Part shown: positions 58,522-64,000 of the stretch, in pieces
How positions within the stretch are numbered: position 1 is the stretch's first letter
Layout: the number at the start of each line of letters is the position of its first letter
DNA from: Brachypodium distachyon
Lineage: Eukaryota > Streptophyta > Magnoliopsida > Poales > Poaceae
Direction of reading: 5' to 3'
Assembly: GCF_000005505.3 (NCBI RefSeq)
Contig: NC_016131.3
Location: 40,816,855 to 40,880,854 of the forward strand
DNA: 64,000 nt
Notes under the pieces: model-generated
Databases searched by the model: none
Told to the model about the DNA's origin: nothing
What the model saw: the letters and a program-made list of their open reading frames with translations, nothing else
Made by a program: the position numbers and the translations under genes

Positions 58522-59842
58522 GGAGGAACTTCGAAGGCAATCCTTGTCGCTCCCAAAAGGAGACTATCAGCGCCCAACCGGCCTTTTCCCTACGAAACTT
58601 CGAGTCGTAAGCGCCAATGAGGCAACGTCTACATAAGGCTTGTAAGTGCCCATCGGGCCATACCTTAAGACAAGAAAGCAAGGAATAAAGCAAGTCCTTG
58701 AGGAAAAATTAAGAGCGACACGAGACACTCACATGACTCATCGTCATAAAAGAGCCGCTACCCCTGTGCCGCTCACCGAGGAACGCGGAAAGGCCTCCGT
58801 TGGCCCGAGCGTCCTCTAAAAATGTCCACGGACATAGGTCGCTACTAGCGACTCGTTCCTTGGTGGATCCTAGCGTGCCTCGAGGCCATCCACCAAATAG
58901 AACCAAGTCCCCCGCGGGCTGGAAGCTCCATAAAACGCATTTAAGGGAAACCGTAAATAAGCGAGTTATGCATGAGCTTACTTACCTCGGAGAACCATGC
59001 TACCCGTATGCGAGACGTCGCGCATGGACCTGCATGATAGTAACTGGGTTAAGGCTCCATAATAATCGCGGGAAAGCATAGCTTCCTAAAGTCCGAAGAG
59101 GGAAAATTCCGCATGAAGTTTCCCGAACAGCAGGTCGAAATGTCCGGATCACTACCAGCATATCGATAGCGACCCTCACAAGGGTGCTAGAACCCATGGC
59201 TCGTAACCATGGCCTAAGGCACCGAAGAAAAGTCGTATCCCAACGGCACAACAATTGATAACACAAAAGTGTAATCATAGCGAACGATCGCGAGCTGTAT
59301 AAACTGAGGAAATATAGTATTTCACAAGAAGGAAATATAGTACTCCAAGAAACACATGTTGAGCCAAGTTAACATTTCCGATAATGTCGACTACATGGTG
59401 AAACATGAGAAATACATGCTGAGCTAAGTTAACATTTCCGATAATGTTGACTACATAGTGAAGCATGAAACACAACAAAAAAGCCGCCTTACAACCTCTA
59501 CGACCAAAAGCCTAAACATGCTAACCATGAGGCTAAGTCAAGTGGAGATATGCAACATTGCATAAGTAAGTAGCTGAGGTACATCACCACCTCCGAGGGC
59601 GACGAGGCTCACACCTCACCATCACCCTCCTGAAGAACGGGCTCGAGGCAACACACGAAGCGTCGAGCCTGAGCAAGAAGAGAAGCACCCTGGTCCGCCA
59701 GAAACTTCTTCGCCCCGTGAGACATCTGACCCTCAAGTCCGCTCATCCCAGCACCGCCGTCCAGGACTGCCGCAACCGCCGACGAAACAAGTCAAGCACC
59801 CGTACTCAGGAGGCACTTCTTCACGGTAGGCTCAATGAGCTC
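58522..59842 (-). other. 3' region of Tat Gypsy with antisense ORF relic
   Basis: Most of this region has no coding signal on the plus strand. On the minus strand, from 59842 down to about 59610, a frame encodes EPTVKKCLLSTGA, one TGA, then GGAGMSGLEGQMSHGAKKFL and LLAQARRFVCCLEPVLQEGDGEV before a stop. An antisense gene between pol and the 3' LTR is known in several grass Tat elements. A 65-bp direct repeat with AAGTTAACATTTCCGATAATG lies at 59340-59460. Confidence 0.5.
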
Positions 59843-61306
59843 TGTTGGAATTTTGCCTAATATTGGCCCAGCCCATTTAATTTAATCAACAATTCCTGAA
59901 ATCCTAGAGGCCCATGTGGCCCATTCATGCATGGCAAGGGGTTGGACAAATGTTTAGTCCCACATTGCTAGTTGAAGGGGAGTTTCACCACTTTATAAGC
60001 GGAGCTCTTCCACCACTTGGTAAAAGGATGAGAAGGAGAAGGAGAGAGTCCCACACACGCGCTCCTCCTCCTCCTCCTCCTCCGCTGCCCGCCTCGCCGA
60101 GTTCTTTTTGCCACGCATGACTGGTATATGAACAGGACTGAGTGGCTGTTCGGCGCCTGTTCGGTTCACCTCCACTTCCAGAGCACTGCGTTGCCTCAGA
60201 TCTTCCCAACGCCAACGCCAACGCCAACGCGATGCTACCTTCCTATCCTTTCTTCCGTTTGTTTAGATCATGTCTCAGTTCATATGTTCTTCAATTACTT
60301 GTGATGCTTGGTTGACTGTTTATCTGCTAGACTGCATGATTAGTTTATTTATATTCATGCTTTATCTACTATTTATTTTGGTTACTACACTTGGAAAATT
60401 GCTCATATTCTCGACAATCCAAAAACCTTATTATAGGCAATTCTATCCAAGTGGTTTCATTGCATCTGTGAAGCCACCACCCTTTGAGGGTGTGCATTAC
60501 AAGAGATGGCGTGTGAGAGCAGCCCTATGGTTTCAAAACATGGGCTGCTATAACGCCATCAATGGCAAACCTAAGGGAGAGCTTTCAGCTGTCCAAGAGG
60601 AAGTTTATGTGAAAACTGACTTCATGTTCAGGGCTGCTCTTCTCTCTGTCCTTGGGGAAAACATTGTTGAACCCTATATGTCATATGAGAATGGCAAGGA
60701 CATGTGGGCTGCGCTCGAGGCCAAGTTTGGGGTCTCGGACGCTAGCAGTGAATTGTATGTCATGGAGCAATTTTATGACTTTAAGATGTCTGATGACCGC
60801 TCCGTCGTTGAGCAGGATCACGAGATACAATCACTGGCCAAGGAGCTTGAGCACTTTACCTGTGTGTTACCGGACAAGTTTGTTGCCGGGGGCATTATTG
60901 CCAAGCTTCCTCATTCGTGGAGGAACTTTGCTACTTCCCTGAAACACAAGAGACATGAGTTTTCCGTATCGGATCTCATTGGGACTCTTGATGTGGAAGA
61001 GAAGGCGAGAGCAAAAGACACACGTGCTCGAAGTGCCGAGGGAGGTTCAAGTGCCAACTTGGTATAGAAAAAGAACTTCCAGCCCCACAAGTTCAAGAAC
61101 AAGGGCAAGTTTGATGGCAAAGGAAAGTTCGATGGGAAAAAGAAAGCCTCACAGTCTACCAATTTCAAGAAGAAGACTGATAAGAAGAAAGGTGCTTGTC
61201 ATGTATGCGGTGATCCTGATCACTGGGCTCCTGCTTGCCCAAACTGTTTTGACAAGCGTCAGCATGGGAAGAGCGGCAAGACCGCTAATGTTGTCATGAG
61301 CGACGT
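59843..61306 (+). mobile_element. Copia element, LTR/leader and gag region, interrupted
   Basis: It begins TGTTGGAATTTTGCC, like the relic at 8841. An LTR-like stretch with a CTTTATAAGC box near 59990 precedes a gag frame. No primer binding site of the usual form was found, so the LTR end is uncertain. Pol is not in the window; the element is cut at 61307 by another LTR element. Confidence 0.75.
60436..61306 (+). pseudogene. gag: Copia gag with zinc knuckle, one internal stop
   Basis: The frame encodes a UBN2-type gag with VKPPPFEGVHYKRW, MWAALEAKFG, MEQFYDFKM and IIAKLPHSW. A TAG occurs at 61065-61067. The same frame then continues through a Lys-rich segment to a CCHC knuckle, CHVCGDPDHWAPAC, near 61198. 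The visible leader frame extends upstream to 60270, but residues there look non-coding. It ends where the next element inserts. Confidence 0.87.
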
Positions 61307-62290
61307 TGTAACAGCCCAGGAGCAACCCTTTTCTTTTAAGCCCTTTTGGACTGTTTTGTAATTTAATTATCTTCATCATCTGTCATGCTCATGTCATCAT
61401 AATTATTTTTGCCATGTAATTAGCATGAAATAATTATTCGTTTGCACGAAATGTCACTTCTTTTGTGTTGTCGTGTGCTTGTCTTTTTGTTGTGTTTCTA
61501 AAAGCCTAAAATTATTTTATAGAAAATCTACTTTGGGTTTGACAAATTATTCTGGGTTTGATTAAACCTAGCTTTTGCGAAAAACTAAATTTGCAAAACC
61601 TATATTTTGTTTGAGGCTTTTGTTGGCCCAAAAGCCCACTTAGGCAAACCCTAACCCTAACTATTTAATCCCCTCTCCCTTTTCCTTTTCTTTTTCTTTT
61701 TCTTTCTCCCCTTCTTCCTCCTGCCACTGCCACTGCCACCTTCTTCTCCCCTTTCTTCTTCCTTCTTCCCCGCTGCCTTCTTCCATGGCCGACGCCCCCC
61801 TTCCTCCTGAGCTCGCTCCCCACGCGCGCCCCCGGCGCCTCTCTCTCCCGAGCCTCAAGCGCCTGCTGCCTCCCCGCGCGCGCGCCTCCCGCGTCCACCT
61901 TGCCGGCCGCTCCGCCCTCTGCGTCGCCGAGCCCCTCTTCACCGGAGCCGCCTCCCCGTCGGCCACGTCCGCCCCACGCGCCGCTCTCGCTCTCCTCACG
62001 GCCTTGCCTCGCGCGCACCTCCCGCTCGCCCCCTCCTCTGTTCTCTGTCGCGTGCGCCGCCAGCGCCCAGCTCCGTCGTCGGGGACCGACCTCCCGTGCC
62101 CAGAACTCCCCACGCCTGCCCGTGCCTCCGCCTGGCCGCCCGGGCGCCCCCTCTCCCCCGAGCGCCGCCTCCACCTCGTCGCCGCGTCCGCCCCGCGCGA
62201 TTCCTCTGCCCTTCTCTAGTTCTAGCTCCTTTAGACTCTTCAAGCTCTTTTTCAGACTTTTGAGCTGTTTCTCACTAAGATCTAGGCGCC
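61307..62290 (+). repeat. 5' LTR of the 61307 element
   Basis: Starts TGTAACAGCCCAGG. An AACTATTTAATCCCC promoter-like box lies near 61658, followed by a C/T-rich, GC-rich stretch with an ATG in good context at 61785 and an open frame to 62219 of Pro/Ala/Arg-rich composition without a recognised domain. The end point is an estimate. Confidence 0.8.
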
Positions 62291-62539
62291 ATTCTCTTCC
62301 AAGATCATAAATAAGTTGTGGCGTATGCGTCTCGCCAACTTCGTTTTCACGAACATACAACTATCCGACTCATGATCTTGAATTCTTGCACTCTCTCTCA
62401 AAGTCTAGTGACATTACTTGCTCGGCAACCGTTGCAAAATCTTTTTCGAGAAACAAATCCTCAAGTATGTTTTCACCACATGATCTTAATCTCAGACCGT
62501 GACGCTGAATGGAGAACATCGAAGACTTTGTTTTGACAA

Positions 62540-63337
62540 TTTCACACTTCGGGCAAAGCTATTGTTATGGCTGACGCCTTAGTCGCAAATCTTTTTGCAA
62601 CAACCTCGTGTTTAAGGTTTGCCAACCTGCTCTGCATGAGAAACTTGTGAAACTGAACCTTGAACTCATTCCACGAGGTTATCTTGCCAACCTGATTGTT
62701 AAGTCAACGTTGGAAGAAAAATTCGGAATGCTCCACTTTTTGTTTCTCCTTGCCCATAAGCTCATTTATGAGATTATTGTTGGTAATTCCGTGTCCAAGA
62801 GTTTCACGACTGATGACAAAGGGATTGTGTTCTTTAAGGATGCATTGTTGTTCCTAATCATCAAGGTCGAAGAGATTTCTTTCTCAAAGATGCTCATGGC
62901 ACTCCTCTCCTTTTTCACCCAGTTGCACTAAAATCAAGACTATGGACTTGGTATATGCACCTGGTGATCAATCTTTCTTCGTGTTACTTCATTGCAAGGT
63001 ACACACCATTCCGGTACCCAGGACATGTTTGATCTGCGATACATTCGTATTTTCAAGTTTCTTGTTTGCTTCAACCTTCCTCCAACCTCTCCAAGGTGCA
63101 CGTTGTGTTTCACGTGTCCTATGCTCTGCTTCGCTTCTATATCTAGTCCTTGACCTTCCTAACCGGAGCGTCTGGTTCACATCCTTCGTGAAGCCGAATG
63201 TCGCTCTTCGACAAGACCGTCAACCTCTTCAAGGACAAGCGTTGCAACGTGAAGACCATCGTTGAACCGAGTATTCCACTTCCTTCCTTTCCTTCTTTTG
63301 GAATCTCGGGACGCGATTCCTTTGAGGGGGGGAGAGT
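62540..63337 (+). pseudogene. scraps of Gypsy pol in the 61307 element
   Basis: Across broken frames, 62565-62735 encodes a VMADAL motif, then CNNLVFKVCQPALHEKLVKL and KSTLEEKF, the RNase H-integrase junction of Tekay/Del-type Gypsy elements. 63270-63345 reads FGISGRDSFEGGRVVT, a typical polyprotein end. The integrase core is missing. Confidence 0.6.
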
Positions 63338-64000
63338 TGTAACAGCAAGAGAGCAACCCTTTTCTTTTAAGCCCTTTTGGACTGTTTTGTAATTTAATTA
63401 TCTTCATCATCTGTCATGCTCATGTCATCATAATTATGTTTGCCATGTCATTAGCATCATGTCGCGTGAAATAATTATTCGTTCGCACGAAATGTCACTT
63501 CTTTGTGTTGTCGTGTGCTTGTCTTTTTGTTGTGTTTCTAAAAGCCTAAAATTATTTTATAGAAAATCTAATTTGGGTTTGACAAATTATTCCGGGTTTG
63601 ATTAAACCTAGCTTTTGCGAAAAACTAAATTTGCAAAACCTATATTTTGTTTGAGGCTTTTCTTGGCCCAAAAGCCCACTTAGTCAAACCCTAACCCTAG
63701 CTATTTAATCCCCTCTCCCTTTTCTTTTTCTTTTTCTTTCTCCCCTTCTTCCTCCTGCCGCCGCCACCTTCTTCTCCCCTTTCTTCTTCCTTCTTCCCCG
63801 CTGCCTTCTTCCATGGCCGGCGCCCCCCTTCCTCCTGAGCTCGCTCCCCACGCGCGCCCCCGTTGCATCTCTCTCCCCGGCCTCGCGCGCCTGCTGCCTC
63901 CCTGCGCACGCACCTCCACGTCCACCTCGCCGGCCGCTCCGGCCTCTGTGTCTCCGAGCCCCTCTTTGCTGGAGCCGCCTCCCCGTCGGCCGCGTCCGCC
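63338..64000 (+). repeat. 3' LTR of the 61307 element, truncated by the window
   Basis: Aligns with 61307-61970 with few differences, including an extra GTCGCG-containing insertion near 63460 and a shortened CTGCCACTGCCA run. Confidence 0.88.

Larger units (their letters stand above)
53060..59842 (+). mobile_element. Tat-lineage Gypsy element, long but without 3' LTR
   Basis: LTR-like sequence with a CTATAAATACCC TATA box at about 53261 precedes gag, protease, RT, RNase H, a second RNase H and integrase in Gypsy order, then a long 3' region. The second RNase H before integrase is typical of Tat/Ogre elements. The 5' edge is approximate. The right side ends at the Copia LTR at 59843 and no 3' LTR is seen. 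Confidence 0.85.
61307..64000 (+). mobile_element. LTR element with degenerate Gypsy interior, runs off the window
   Basis: Two LTR copies start TGTAACAGC at 61307 and 63338. The first probably ends near 62290; the second is cut by the window end. The interior (about 62290-63337) keeps only scraps of a chromovirus-type Gypsy pol. A polypurine tract, GAGGGGGGGAGAGT, precedes the second LTR. It is inserted in the Copia gag at 61306; the right-hand duplication is outside the window. Confidence 0.85.

Overview
The window is nuclear DNA of a grass, most likely a member of the Pooideae (Brachypodium, oat or ryegrass type). The evidence is GT-AG introns, GC-rich first exons, Stowaway MITEs that begin CTCCCTC, an Au-type SINE, Sirevirus-like Copia elements, Tat-lineage Gypsy elements, and a CACTA transposon with GC-rich palindromes near its ends. 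No bacterial features are present.

Only three ordinary host loci can be supported. Bases 115-681 hold the last two exons of an unidentified gene. Bases 3138-6629 hold a four-exon SFT2-type vesicle transport gene, with a scrap of plastid psbA in its second intron. Bases 44384-46390 hold a four-exon very-long-chain 3-oxoacyl-CoA reductase-like (KCR) gene, with a 650-bp MULE-type MITE in its second intron. Small relics also occur: a coding tail at 8027-8110 and a LINE tail near 48280-48530.

Between SFT2 and KCR lies a deep nest of transposons whose boundaries can be read from target-site duplications. A Copia-like relic (8841-9395 and 42869-43168) was split by a Sirevirus-like Copia element at 9396-42863 (TSD CCAAT). 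The pol of that element was split by a CACTA transposon at 14778-37546 (TSD CAT). The CACTA element received three further insertions: a SINE at 16838-19303, itself split by a composite of plastid rpoC2 DNA and Gypsy fragments, and a second Sirevirus-like Copia element at 27349-35191 (TSD GTTAG). Rejoining the flanks restores the broken reading frame of the outer pol.

The CACTA element carries a TNP2-type transposase gene and a second (TNPA-like) gene, both with stop codons. It also holds a C-rich spliced leader, a 91-bp-arm hairpin in the leader, a 340-bp tandem repeat and a palindromic array, so it is probably a dead copy of a once autonomous element. The inner Copia element is much fresher: its pol is almost open, but a deletion fused its 5' LTR in frame to gag.

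Right of KCR the sequence is a mosaic of broken retroelements: a Tat-lineage Gypsy (about 48740-51905), a longer Tat-lineage Gypsy with two RNase H domains and an antisense ORF relic (about 53060-59842), a Copia gag region (59843-61306), and an LTR element inserted into it (61307 to the window end) that keeps only scraps of pol. The window therefore records host genes, organelle DNA transfer and successive waves of transposition, not a coordinated operon-like system.
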